From Taeniopygia guttata (Eukaryota > Chordata > Aves > Passeriformes > Estrildidae): DNA of 64,000 bases. Under the pieces are notes generated by a model, which did no database searches, was not told the DNA's origin, and saw only the letters and a list, made by a program, of their open reading frames with translations. The position numbers were made by a program, and so were the translations under genes. Below, piece after piece: positions 11,601 through 23,520 of this stretch (its first letter is position 1; the number at the start of each line of letters is the position of its first letter). Location of the stretch: contig NC_133036.1 of NCBI RefSeq assembly GCF_048771995.1, forward strand, positions 18,449,001 to 18,513,000, read 5' to 3'.

Positions 11601-12554
11601 TGCCAAACCCCATTTACAACAGGCCTGCAGGTGACTTGAAGGCAAAGCCTGTACTCCCTGGAGGAGAGCCTCAAAAACCTGCACAAATGATTGTGACTTT
11701 TACCATATTCATTATGCACTTTTTACAATTTCTGTGCACCTTGGTGAAGTCCTCTTTAGAATGTGTATGCTCAGCAAATACGGAGTGTGCAGTAAAAGAC
11801 TTCAGGGCCAGCAGTGCTTCTGTAGGGCAGGTCTCAGGCTCTGCCAGCTGCAGGTGGTTGGTTGCCAGTGCACTTGGGAGTCTGTGAGAGCAGGTGCAGT
11901 GTTCTGAAGTGTTCTGTGCTGTCATCAGCTTTTCCTTTGCATGTTTCTCTCTTTTACTCCATAGTTTTGCAAACAGGTTGTTCCACTGTAAATCACTGAC
12001 ATCAACATTGTTGTAACATTGCTGAGTCTGAATTGTCTTTTTGGGAAGGATTCCTGATAACTTCAATTGGTGTCTTAATTGTGGGAGAACTTCTGAAATA
12101 AATCGTGCCTGATGCATGAAACCCCCACATGATGGGTAAAGAACTCAGAATGAGGAGACTCCTCTGTACAGAGATTTGCCAAGTTGAATTTCACAGCCAT
12201 TGAGGTGCACAAACATGAATGCAAAGGACATGTAGTGATAGAGGGAGCACAAAGCTTCTCCTATCAGAGGGAAGTCTGATCTAATTACTGCTGAGAGTAA
12301 AGAAAACCAGACATTTCTGGAACATGCTACAAAGTATTTTTTTCTACAAATTTGTCTGTAATGTTTATATTCAATGCAAACCCAGATTGTGTCTTGTAAG
12401 TTTACAGGGACAGAGATATTCAGATGCCTGCAAGTGTAAGTGCAATTGCTGTGTTCTTCTGGGAGCCTGCCTTAAGTTTGAAGGTTAGCAGAGCCTAAGC
12501 AGAAAGCTGTGCCCCACTGCTTCTTTGGAAAATACTTCTGTTTTGGGAAGCAAG
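2700..12554. other. CEBPA-CEBPG intergenic region, left part
   Basis: AT-rich single-copy-looking DNA with scattered homopolymer runs, such as poly-T near 5425 and 6818. I see no RNA gene, no supported coding exon and no recognisable mobile element. Enhancers of CEBPA could lie here, but sequence alone does not show them. The longest open frames (5036-5710 plus, 11671-12117 minus) are within what chance allows. Confidence 0.6.
7742..7799. repeat. 29-bp exact tandem duplication
   Basis: AGCCATGGCATTTCTTAATT and nine further bases occur at 7742-7770 and again, identically, at 7771-7799. The absence of divergence points to a recent local slippage event. Confidence 0.95.
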
Positions 12555-12560
12555 AGAACT

Positions 12561-12991
12561 GGTGCCTTGGAGTGGCTACATAAAACAGAGGCTAAACAAA
12601 ACTCAGAGAATAAAAGTGGGCATTTATTGAAGGTTGTCCTTAGGCACACCTTGGGCAGTCAAAGGCTCCAAGGTGCTACACCCAAGATGGACAATGGTCA
12701 CAAGTTTTTCCCACAGTTATAAGTTTGGTCCTTTTACATATCAGGGGTTAATCCTCCAATTACAGTTTCAGATAATGAGGTAATTTATTCCAAGTTTGTG
12801 CCCCCCAATTCACTGTTGTTTACATCCCTTGGGGCCTGAGACAGTAAGGTGTCCTTGAGTTTCAGGCCTGGAGAGGAATTGCTTTGAATAAAATGGGAGA
12901 ACAGTAGCTGACAGGCTATGGAGTTTTAGAGTTATACACTAAAGCAGTACAGGATCTGAAAAAAACGTAACACCTTAATCCCAAAGCATCA
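12561..12991 (-). mobile_element. Solo LTR, endogenous retrovirus (probably ERVL-type)
   Basis: A block of about 430 bp resembles passerine retroviral LTRs I recall, lying in minus orientation. The sense strand starts TGATGCTTTGGG at 12991, and an AATAAA signal (complement of about 12632-12637) lies near the other end. GAACT precedes 12561 and follows 12991, consistent with a 5-bp target duplication. No internal retroviral sequence is seen, so it is a solo LTR, moderately old. Family assignment is from memory. Confidence 0.6.
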
Positions 12992-12996
12992 GAACT

Positions 12997-15900
12997 AGAA
13001 ACAGTTAACTCACCAAATGCAAAGAATTGACGTTCTGGAAGGAAGACTGGCCCTGATTACTGGCCCTGCTGAGGTCACTACTTACCTTTTCTGCTGGGGA
13101 CAAAAGATAGAGTCTGCTTGCCTGACCAAAGTATCAGTCACTGATTATCTTAGCCAAAATTCTCCTCAGTGTTAGCAGCAGGAGGTCAATGACAGACATG
13201 TTGCAATTGCCAATACATTTTCTCAAACTGTCCTCCCACATATTTTGTACAATGATAAATAATTCATTTTCTATTCATGTTCATGAACAGAATTGAGGTG
13301 GAGCAAACAATCAGGTGGACTGTCCTCTGCCAGGTGCCAGACTCTCAGTTTTCTGTTTCAAATGGCTGTTCTTTAAACTTTTCATGGTGTTTTAGAGGTC
13401 ACATTGGTTGCAGGGAATAATAAAGCATTTATAAGAATGCAGTTTGTGTCCTCATCTTTACAAAACCATGAGACCATAACCAAAGCTATGTCTCTCCAAT
13501 TTCATTGCTTTTCTGGAAGGGTATTTATTTTAGGCTTCTGCTCTGAACCATTTTGAAGTCTGCATCAAATTAATGACTAAAACTATTCACTCTTCTTGAT
13601 ATCACAGGAATAAGGTAAAGTTCTTCACTAGAGTATGCCCTGTGATAAATAATGCCCTAGTAATTATGGGTGGGGATTTTCATGTGGTGACTGATGATGC
13701 CTTGGAAAAGAGCCATGGCACTGTGCATTCAGAAGCTAAGCTATCTAAATCCTTGCAGGCCTCATTTATGCTTTTGGGAATATAGGACAGGTGTGGCAAT
13801 TACTAAACCTGGATACTTGAGAATTCACCTCTTATTCCCAGGTGTGGGCCATTAATTCTCGCTCAGACTTGTTCAGTTCTAACAAGTCTCTTTTGAACCA
13901 GATTTTATATATGCACATATACTCATACAATAAATAGAATTTTCCTTTCAATCAATTCATCTATTTTGTTTTTACTCATTTTTGGCTAGGCATCCCTCAT
14001 CTTACCTAACATTTTACATACACATGGCAGCAAACCCCCAAAACCATCAGTGGCAGTCTATAGATCCCTGTCACGTTCTGTAGATACCTGTAGATACCAA
14101 GAAGACTTGCAGTTTTATTGTTTAGTTCAATTACTAGAGAAGCTCGAGTAAAACTCAAGCCAAGCCCCAGTGAAATTCACAACAAAGGCTTACACTGATT
14201 TTCATTGGATCACTAGACATCAGAGCAAAGCCAGAGAACACTCAAACATGTTTGTAAAACCCTTTAAAAAAAAACAAACTGTAAAGGAGTATAGTGTTCA
14301 TTCCTTCTGTTAGATGATCTTCCAGAAATCTGAACACTTTGGGTTGACACACCTAGAAGCTTCCTCACAGACCAGGCATTCTTTAGGGATGTATTTGATA
14401 TTTTTAAATTCAAATACCTACAAGAAAGCTTCTAACTCCATATCCTGGTATTTCCATAGAAGGTCCCAGATAGTAACCTTAGCTGCTTCATTCACTTCAA
14501 AGGGATGTGTGGCTACTGAACTCTAATGTATCATCTTTATACACCTAAAATATCTTGGTCATCTCCTAAGCAGTCCTCTGGAATATAGTGAAGAGATGGG
14601 ATGATATATGTTAAATTTTGAAATAGTACACATTTTTTTGACAGTATTTTTATGTACAAAGAATTGTCATAAAGGTAACGAGACGTTCCTCTACCTTCAA
14701 ATCCCTCAAGAAACCATGGCTCTAATGGCACATTTCTCAGGTCCAAGTACCATCTGGTAAAATGGAAAATTGGTATTGGAGAACCTGAGCTGGCCTGGAT
14801 TGAAGAACAAATTCCTGACAGCATGAGAGCACAGACTGAGCAAGGGTTGCATTAAAATATAAATTACAATCAACAGTATTCTGTAGCTACAAAAGAGAAG
14901 ACTCTGATATGTGACTGCTGAAGAACCCAACCTACTAACCAGAATACCACACAAAAAAGTGAAACTTGCAGAAGTGGGCACACCTTTATCTCTGCAGGTG
15001 GCTGATTCTGAAGGTGCTTGCTAACAGTTTCTGATTAAAAAGATTACTTTCCTGATAACAGCATGAAACAAAAATACGGCAATTAGGAAATCAAATCTCA
15101 GGGCACCACTATTGCAGACTCTACCTAGATGAAGGCAGTTCACTAAGGTTGAAGTACAAAACCTCTCAGTCCCCTCAGAGCTGGAGAGGGAACTGTGAGC
15201 AGTGGTAGCTGGAGAAGCACAACATGTAATGCCTAGAGCAGTGACAGCTATACAAATCACCACTGCATTACTTTTCTACTATATGATGTATATATCTCAT
15301 TGGTCTATTAGTTTTTTCAGACACTGTAAGATTTCTGTGTTAGCCTGATTCCTTTTGCTCTCACTGCTGAAGTTGTGGGGAACAGCAGTCTATTATGGGT
15401 TTTCTTGAGAACCACTGCATTTAGTTTGCACACGTAATTGAGTTAATTGATTTTCAGAAACCAGTATAAGTAACTCTAGGTAGCTAGAAAACCTGGATAT
15501 TTTGATAACTGCAAATAAAGGGGAGTAGTTCTGGAAGATGCAGAACTAGAAACTGGAAATACTTAGTTACAAGACTTATTAGCTGCATAGAGAGAAAGAA
15601 CAAAGGCACTCGATTTTTACTGCAAATGAACTCCAGGCAATGTGACAATAAAATGGATGTTTGCTATTAGAACAGATCGGTTCCTTTCTTTCCTTAGTGT
15701 TTGCTAGAACAAAAGCGCTGTAACTTTCCAAGGCTGCAGTGAGTCAGTGCTACAATTAGCAGTGTGATACTGAAATAGTGGCCACCACTCTGCAATCTTT
15801 CCTTTCCCCTCACCCAGTTAAAAAGGCTACCTCTGACAAATCAGTTATTAACAGACAAGTTTCTGTCTTTTAAATTATTAAATCATAGTGAAAAACCAAA

Positions 15901-18700
15901 CTCTGTGCTTAGGAAGTATAAGCTCTGTCAAACAAATAGGCAGAGCTATTCATATTGCTTTTCCTCTTTAATTTTTTAAAATATAGCCAGAGTCCTGAGA
16001 AAAGAAACTCGGTGATCCTTCTGCTTTCTGAAGCTTTAATAGCCTCAGCTCTGCAAAATACAGTTTTCTAACAACAGGATTTTGGTCTTGGCCAGGTCAG
16101 TCCTGAACACAGAAAGTAATTATTGTAATACCAAAACGCAGGGCTGTTAAGAGAAGGGAGATTTGCAATAATAAGATTACAGAAAACCTCTATTACAGAC
16201 TTTGTATTTTCTGGGATATTCCTGAATGAATGCCATCTGCTTGGTGCTCATAAGGAATGTAATCATATTGAATCTTTCCAGCTTTGAGTAATGCTAGGTT
16301 GAGATTACCAAGAAAAAGGGTAGCAATTACCAAGAAAAGGTTATATTTTGGTACAATCAGTGCATTTGCCCTTAAATACATCTGAGTCATCTGAGTATTC
16401 CTCACAGCCTGGAATTATGTGTCTTGACCTAAAGGGCCTGTTTATTTCCACCTGTAAACTACGTATTTATTCTTCTGTGTTCTAAAACACTGGAGAGAAA
16501 TTAGTAATTTCTTCTCTAGAAAGTAGTAATTCTCTAGAAATTCGTAATTTCTTCTCTAGAATTTCTTTGGGTTGTTAGACCAGAGTGAAAGAGTACACAG
16601 CAGCATCATGTGTGAAAAGTGATCTTTTAACTGAAATGTGCAAGTCTGAATTAAAAAAAAAAAAAAAAAATCCAGCTAAGGCTTACCCATGAGGGAAACC
16701 CCAGAAAATGCTTTTGGAAATAAATATTTTTTTGTAGTGCAGGAGTTTGTAGGGTTTTTAAGACAAAGAAATAATTACCCATGAAGACAGAGGAAACACG
16801 GGTGAACAATGGAATCAGACACAACAGAAACTATTCCACGGACAACAAAGCAGTTTTTGCTCTAAGTGAAAGGCACCAGGGAACTGTTAATGATTTTGTG
16901 TTGAGGGAACACACTGCATGGGCAGTGAACAGGGACACTCGTCCCTACAGGCTCCTCTCCCCTTTGTACCCTCTGACTCCAGTCCCGAGTGTTTCCATCC
17001 CCTCACTGGCCTTGCTGCCTCTAACTGTGAATTGCTGCAGATTACTTGACGACACTGAATATCAGTGTAATGTTCTTCCAGGACTAAAGTCCTTAAACAA
17101 TTGTGAGACTGGATAATGCATGTGCAAGTGAGATACTATTACAGCATTATCTGTAGCCATAGGGAAAGCAGTTGCTGTAGAAACACCCCAGAATCAGAGT
17201 GAGAAGGGCTCTGTCCCAGCAGGGATCAGGCTGCTCCTCTGGCACAACCTCTCATAGGCAGGTAAATGTGTATTTCAGTGCCACAGCCCAGCTGTCCATA
17301 GATTTTCATGCTTCCATGATATTCTATTTTAAATCCTGCAAAAGCTGAAGTGCACTGTGTGATGTTTCCTTTAACAGGATATAATGAAAACCAAGCGCTG
17401 GAGTGTCTTACATGCAGGGAATTATGTGTGAGCTTTCATGGAGACTAAGTGTGTCTGCATTTTATTTTCCTCAGCTATCTTTGATGAGGATTAATGAATG
17501 AATGGTCATAAAGTGCTCTAAAATCCTACGAAAGCATACTAAGAGCACACACACTTAACTATTGTGAACAAAGGATAATGTTTAAAGCTTACCTGGAATT
17601 TCACTCTAGCTATAGATGGATGAGTCATTGTCACAGAAAATGTAACCATTTCAATTAAGAAACAGAAAAACATTAGAGGAGTTCAAGCAAATACTTGATG
17701 ACTGACAAGGACAAGTAACTTTGTGGTAAATGAGCTGAGTAAAACTGTTTGCCCACACTAACCCTCAGAATTTTTCTGCAAATATGGTTTATTTTCCACG
17801 GGGCTTTACAAAAGCAAACCCCCTCCACAACATCAGACAGCCATAAAAATGGTAAATATAAATTAATGTGTCTAAATGACTGAGGTCTGCAACTGTATTT
17901 ACAAATCTAATTCTTCGCAGGTCTTTTGCAGACATAAAACATTTTCAAGCAGCTCTATGTGCTAAACTAGAGTAGCATTCATCCTCAACTTCTTTTTTTC
18001 CTCTACATTAAAAACATCCCACTTTTCCAACTGTATTGGAACTGCCTGCACACTTGAACTTGTTCCAAACTTGCCTACCTTATAAACAGATGATTTTCAG
18101 ACCTGCCCACTGCAAACACACACACACACCTGTGTATTGCACATTTCCCACTCAGGGAGCTGCAAACACACCTTGCTCCCACACAGTTTGAGATGTGAGC
18201 ATGTGTGTATATATATAGTAAGTAAATGCTTGTTTGGGCAGAACAAATGTTATGTAAACTAAAGTGTCTGGAAAATATTAAGGGAGAAAAAAACTTTTCT
18301 CCACAAAAAGTGATGTATTTTATTACAACAAACATACCGGTGAAATGGTGCAAAATCTTCCTTTGACATTTAACTCCATGATCCAGCTGTTTCCTAGTCT
18401 ACCAGCATTTAGGATTTCTTTTCTAATAGTAAGTTAGAAAAGAAAAATAAATCGTGAATCTATGAAATTTAGAAATTTGCCATAATTTCTGTTCTTAAGA
18501 GAAGCGTTGAGAATTTTTTGTGGACGCCTTTAGCATTCCTTCCCCTTGATCTCACAACATTCTATGGAAGCAAACCACACGGCAGCTAGAATCGCCATGG
18601 GAATACACTGCCAGGTGTTAATTAACAGCCTGGGAACAGTTAGAAGATGCCAATCAGTACAGAAACACGGCACTATCAACTTGGATGCCCGTGGGGCACT
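12997..18700. other. CEBPA-CEBPG intergenic region, right part
   Basis: AT-rich DNA with no supported gene or RNA. Small features are a poly-A run near 16652, a short imperfect repeat near 16503, and a short CA run near 18119. Base composition changes sharply to GC-rich at about 18740, where the CEBPG island begins. Confidence 0.6.
16503..16560. repeat. Short interspersed duplication (GTAATTTCTTCTCTAGA)
   Basis: The 17-mer GTAATTTCTTCTCTAGA occurs at 16504-16520 and 16544-16560, with a related AGTAATTCTCTAGAAATT between them. It is a minor local repeat. Confidence 0.8.
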
Positions 18701-18712
18701 GGCCAACTTCAC

Positions 18713-18835
18713 CAGAACCACAGAACATTCCGAGCTGGAAGAGACCCACAGGGCTCACGCAGTCCAGCCCGTCCCGGAGGGGCGCACCGAGGATCGGACC
18801 CAGGAGCTGTGCCAGGTACGCCCAGGACACCGCCC
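18713..18835 (-). mobile_element. CR1 LINE 3'-end fragment
   Basis: The sequence CACAGAACATTCCGAGCTGG, then AGAGACCCACAGGG and AGTCCAGCCC, matches the reverse complement of a CR1 LINE 3' end (CAGAATATTCTGAGTTGGAA type). It is strongly GC-shifted compared with ordinary CR1, as expected for an old copy inside a CpG island. Only about 120 bp is recognisable and nothing of the reverse transcriptase remains. Confidence 0.65.
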
Positions 18836-19159
18836 GGCCCGGGCGCACCGAGGCTGCGCTGTCCCTCCCGCCGGGCCCGCGGCGATCCCCGCTCTGCCCG
18901 TGCAGGACTCGGCCGGGAAACGCGGATTGGGCTTCTCCCCCGGGGCTGTGGGAGGCGCCGGACCCTCCCCAAGTACCGGCAGGCCCTCGCTCCCCGCAGC
19001 CTCCGGGCCGGGCGCGGCGCCTCTCGGCCCGGGCCCCGTCGGAGAGGGGCGGGCGGCTCTGGGGGCACAGCCGGGCAGCGACACGCGTGGGGCCGCCAGC
19101 GCCTTCTCCTTCAGCGCGGCTGCGGCAGCGCAGGGACACGAACCCTGCGAGCGGCCGGG

Positions 19160-19835
19160 GCCGGGCTCCCTCAGGCCGTGACGGAGCTCGGGCCGGGGCC
19201 GGGCTCCCTCCGGCTGTGACGGGGCTCCCTCAGGCCGGGGCCGCGGCTCCCTAAGGCCGTGACCGGGGCTCCCTCAGGCCGGGCCCGGGGCTCCCTCAGG
19301 CCGGGCTCGGGGCTCCCTCAGGCCGGGCTCGGGGCTCCCTCAGGCCCGGGCTCGCTCCGGCTTTGACGGAGCTCCCTCCGGCTGTGACGGAGCTCCCTCC
19401 GGCTGTGACCGAGCTCCCTCAGGCCCGGGCTCCCTCCGGCTGTGACCGGGCTCCCTCAGGCCCGGGCTCCCTCCGGCTGTGACCGGGCTCCCTCAGGCCG
19501 TGACCGGGGCTCCCTCAGGCCGTGACCGGGGCTCCCACCGGCCGTGACGGGAGTCCCTCAGGCCGTGACCGGGCTTCCTCAGGCCGGGACCGGGGCTCCC
19601 TCAGGCCGGGACCGAGCTCGCTCCGGCTTTGACGGAGCTCCCTCCAGCTGTGACGGGGCTCCCTCAGGCCGTGACCGGGGCTCCCTAAGGCCGTGACCGG
19701 GGCTCCCTCAGGCCGGGGCTCCCTCAGGCCCGGGCTCCCTTAGGCCGGGGCTGAGGCTCCCTCCGGCCGGGGCTCCCTCAGGCCGGGGCTCCCTCAGGCC
19801 GAGCCAGGCTCCCTCAGGCCGAGCCGGGGTTCGCT
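19160..19835. repeat. GC-rich minisatellite upstream of CEBPG (about 20-25 bp units)
   Basis: Around thirty imperfect copies of GGCTCCCTCAGGCCGTGACC and variants (GGCCGGGGCTCCCTCA, GCTCCCTCCGGCTGTGAC) fill nearly 700 bp. The array ends about 100 bp before the CCAAT box. Unit length and sequence vary, so it is not freshly homogenised. It could affect promoter chromatin and is likely to be polymorphic. Confidence 0.9.
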
Positions 19836-19933
19836 CGGGCCGGGGCAGCGGCGGGGCCGGAGCGGAGCCCGCGGCGCGCGCGCCCCTCCCACAGGAGCCG
19901 CCGTGTGCGCGGCCCCGCCCCGCGCGGGCTCTG

Positions 19934-19938
19934 ATTGG
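19934..19938 (-). promoter_or_regulatory. Inverted CCAAT box (NF-Y type) of CEBPG
   Basis: CTGATTGGCC carries ATTGG, the reverse complement of CCAAT, about 140 bp before the first-exon donor. NF-Y boxes in this orientation are common in TATA-less CpG-island promoters. Use is inferred. Confidence 0.5.
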
Positions 19939-19964
19939 CCGCGCGCGCCGCCGCTCGCGCGGCG

Positions 19965-19973
19965 GTTGCATCA
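19965..19973 (-). promoter_or_regulatory. C/EBP-ATF composite element (CARE), upstream copy
   Basis: GTTGCATCA is the reverse complement of TGATGCAAC and matches the CARE/amino-acid-response consensus TGATGXAAX, bound by ATF4 with a C/EBP partner. It is about 30 bp from the inverted CCAAT box and about 100 bp before the first-exon donor. CEBPG is a known member of the ATF4 network, so a functional site is plausible; binding was not tested. Confidence 0.6.
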
Positions 19974-19989
19974 CCCGGGGCGGGGCCGC

Positions 19990-20076
19990 CGCGCGCGGTG
20001 TCGCAATCGGCGCTCGCGGCGCGCGCACGGTACCGAGCGCGGCCCCCCGGCCCCTCCCGCCGCTCGCGCCGCTCAG
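19990..20076 (+). other. CEBPG: CEBPG exon 1 (non-coding, 5' end approximate)
   Basis: A strong donor, CTCAG followed by GTAAGC, begins its intron at 20077, just downstream of the promoter elements. CEBPG in other vertebrates has a non-coding first exon and a coding second exon, which fits. No AUG lies in the short stretch assigned to this exon. The 5' end is a guess from promoter geometry, since no TATA box or Inr fixes it. Confidence 0.55.
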
Positions 20077-20148
20077 GTAAGCGCGGGGGGCGCGCGCCGG
20101 GCCCGGGGGCCGCGGCCGCCCCCGCCCGCCGGGCCCGCTCGCGGCGCG

Positions 20149-20157
20149 TGATGCAAT
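20149..20157 (+). promoter_or_regulatory. C/EBP-ATF composite element (CARE), intronic copy
   Basis: TGATGCAAT is a perfect match to the CARE consensus, 72 bases into CEBPG intron 1 and in the opposite orientation to the copy at 19965. A related GTCGCAATCGGCG at 20000-20012 shares the GCAATCGGCG stretch that also follows this copy. Paired elements around a start region suggest stress-responsive and possibly self-regulated transcription (inference). Confidence 0.6.
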
Positions 20158-23100
20158 CGGCGGGCGGCCCCGGCCCTCCCCTCCCCTCCCCTCCCCCGGT
20201 GAAGTCACGGCTTGGCAGCGCCGGGCACCCCCGCGCCCCGCTCGGACGGGGGAGGAGCAGCGCGGCCTCGGCGGGCGGGCGGGCGGCCCCAGGAGGGCGG
20301 CGGCGGCGCCATGGGCCCGCCGGGGAGGGCCGGGCCGGTGCCGGTCCCCGCGGTCGCTGCCGGCCCGGGGCGGGGGGAGCGAGGCCGCGGCGGGGCGGCT
20401 CCGGGGCGGCGGGGCGGGAGCGCTCCCGGCCGGGGGCAGCCGGAGAGCGCGGCCCGGCAGCGCCGGGGAGCCCCGGGCAGGTGCGGCGGGGTCCGGCGGG
20501 TTCCCGTAGCCCCGGAGGCGAGTTCCACACCGGGGCTTGGGCCGGCAGCGAGCGCCGCGCTGGCGCTGACATCCGGCAGGAGAGCCGCAGCTCCGTAACG
20601 CTGCCGTGCAGAGCTCATTCGGAAAGTATAAACGCTTATAACTGGCAAAACTTTCGGATTGGAGGAGTTGGTTTGTCCTTAGGAATCACAGCTGCCGTTT
20701 TAATTCGAAAGACAGTCTTTTGATATCTCCTTGCCTCCCAGTGTTTGGGATTCTGTCATAAAATTCATGTTTATGTGTTCTGTTACAGTCTGTGAAGGAC
20801 TTCAAAGTTTATTTAATTTTTAAGATGTGTACTAAAAATGGAGATTCTGAAATAAATGTGTAAAAGTGATGTTGTCAGCTATGGCAAGAAGTGATGGGAT
20901 TGAGCTACCTAGTGTCGAAAACATTGTTGGCCAGCCTTGAGTATGTGAGAGTTAGCATCAGCTCCTGCAAACCTGCGAGTGTGAAACCTGCAGGAGCAAA
21001 TGTGTGCCTGGGCTTAGTACAGGGTCATTGGAATCTAGACTTGGATCCTATCAGGGTATTCCTAGTGAAGTCTGAGGGAAGAGAGGCCACCTATTGCTGT
21101 TCAGATTGGCATCGATTTTGCATTTGACAAGACAGCTTTGTGAATTTGTGCAGTAAAGTTATTCTGACTAATGATTGGAATCACCACAGTCACACCTCCA
21201 GAATGGAGCAGAGAGAAGCACTTTGTATTTTTTGCTACCAAGTTAAAAAAAAAAAACTGATTTAATTGACAAAACAGAAGCAAACGTTTGGAAGTTAAAT
21301 GTCTTTATTTCTGTATGTGTGAAAGCAAGTGAAGGCCTTCATTGCTTCATTGGTCCCTGAGGAGTAGTGTGAGACAGTAAGAAGCATCTTTCTGCCTGAG
21401 AAGACACCTCTTGATTACCAGCTATTATGCTGCAGTGGGTGGCCAGTTGGTGGCCCAAGGAGAGAAGCAGGCAGTTCTAACTGGCCACTGGAAGCAGTAC
21501 CATGTGTTGGGTGGAACCAGCCTAGGGCTGTTGCTGTGCTGAAGCTCATGAGCAGCTTTATGGGAACAAGATGCTGGGAAACTGGGCTGGCTCTCTGAGG
21601 AGTTGTCTCCTGCTGTGCTGGGGCTGGCACGCACTCACAGGACAGCAAACCAACCTGTGTGCAGAGGCGTGGGGTGGCTGCGGGTGTGGTGCTGGGGCTG
21701 GCATTGGAGCCCTATGTGCCTCCCCACCTTCAGGGCCTCTCCCGTGTCCTTCACATCACCCTTCTTGAGAGTCCCCTCTGTGTGTCTCACACCTGCTGCC
21801 TTGAAATCTCCTTTCAGTCTGCTGAAGGATGCCCGTAGCAGCTGTTGCTACCTGGGGCAGCCTTCTGACAATTGGGGATGGGCATCCAGCCTCCAAATCG
21901 CCAGGCAAAAACGAGTTCCAAGCCTCAGCTGCTGGCGCTCTAGCTCTGGGATGCAGTACAGTTAGTGCTACTTTATTCTTTGGAGCAGGACAGGAATCCA
22001 GGTGTCACCTGTCTCACTTAAGGGTTCTGATCATCAGGCCAGATAAGAGCCTGTCTCACTCAAGAAACAGCAATTTAATAAAAATCAAATCAGCTCCAGT
22101 GGGAAGGAACTGAGGGAGGTTTGTTCTAGCAAGGCAGGGCTGGAATCTTGCTTGAGAGGTGTGACACTGGTTATCTTCTCTTCTTATATCCATGTACTGT
22201 CCAGCTAAAATACTCCATTAATATTAGGTTTAAAGGGACAAATAGTGGTGTTTTTTTTTTTTTTTTAATTGAATTGTAGGGAAATCTGATAGAGATAGGA
22301 AAGAAGTATTAAAGCAGTATTAAATAGTTTGATAGCGTAGAAGAAGTAGCACATGGAATCTGGTGATATAAAGAAACTTGTTACATGTCAGATGGGGTTC
22401 CTTTGGAGGCAGGAGCCACCCTTTTCTCTGTAGTAGCTCATGGGGCACAAAAATCAGATTGTGAAAATGGTGTGGGTTACATAACTGGCCTGTGCAGGTG
22501 AACTTTGCAAGCACTGAAATGTGTTGAAGCAGAGGGGACAACAGAGCATTCTGTTTGATTTGGAAAAGGTGTCCAAAATGTACTTGTCAGACACAACCTA
22601 AGGGAACTGTGTATGTTTTGAGGGCTGCAGAAATCCTCTATTTTAAAATAAAGTACAGACAAGGCCAGTGTATGCTCTAAAAGGAGCATACACTTACACC
22701 TTGACTAAAAATGTCTGTGCAATTACACATGCACAGCTACTACAACCAGCCCTTCCAGTCTGCTATTGGGGCACAGGAACACCTTGGTACCTGGGTATTC
22801 AGTTTAACAGCCCAACCTAACTGCTTGTTAGGTCAGGATCTGGGACTGAAACATGGTTTACAAATGTTGCTTTATGAGTTACAATTGGGAAAATATTAAC
22901 ACAAAGATGTTAGACACTATGTATTTAGATTCAGCTCCACAGATGTCAAAAAGTGTTTGTTGATGGTCTCATTCTGCCCTGAAATGGAAAAATGAAAAGA
23001 TTTCTTTATAAGAAGGGTGTGGGTATACTCATATATCTTCACAAGTGGGAAGACCTCTTGGTGACAGAGAATGTTAATTTTGAGTAACATTCATGCCAAA

Positions 23101-23398
23101 TTTAGTGGGCTTTTCCATGAATGTTATTGAACCACACTCAGCATCAGCTGCATCTCATTGTGGCTCCTTCATCATGGAAGAAAATATGCCATTGATCTAC
23201 ACAGCTGAATTTTAACATTTTAATGATAGCCCATCCAAAAGTAAAACAGCAACTCAGACTGCTGAGAAAAACAATCAGGAACAGTACACATGAACCTGTG
23301 AGTTTAGAAGGACCAGTGACACACAGGAGCTTGCTACAGACCTCTCACACATCCCTCCAGACATCAGCCATCCATCTGCTCTGGTGTTCCTGGGCTGG

Positions 23399-23520
23399 AC
23401 ACTGCCCATCCTGCAGGCAGCACTGCCCTGCTGCTGCAGCTCTCGGGTGTTCCTGACACTGCCCATCCTGCAGGCAGCACTGCCCTGCTGCTGCAGCTCT
23501 CAGGTGTTCCTGACACTGCC
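23399..23520. repeat. 57-bp tandem duplication in CEBPG intron 1
   Basis: A unit beginning ACACTGCCCATCCTGCAGGC starts at 23399 and 23456 with one mismatch, and a partial third begins at 23513. The unit is rich in CTGCTGCAG, giving open frames with no other coding support. Confidence 0.9.

Larger units (their letters stand above)
18740..20600. other. CpG island and promoter region of CEBPG
   Basis: A sharply bounded GC- and CpG-rich block containing the CR1 remnant, a long minisatellite, an inverted CCAAT box, two C/EBP-ATF elements and the CEBPG first exon. No TATA box is visible, consistent with a dispersed CpG-island promoter. Open frames here on both strands are compositional. Confidence 0.8.

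Noticed and set aside
18546-20723. Several 160-260-codon open frames around the CEBPG promoter
   Set aside because: They arise from CpG-island composition and the minisatellite, and they overlap each other in all frames.
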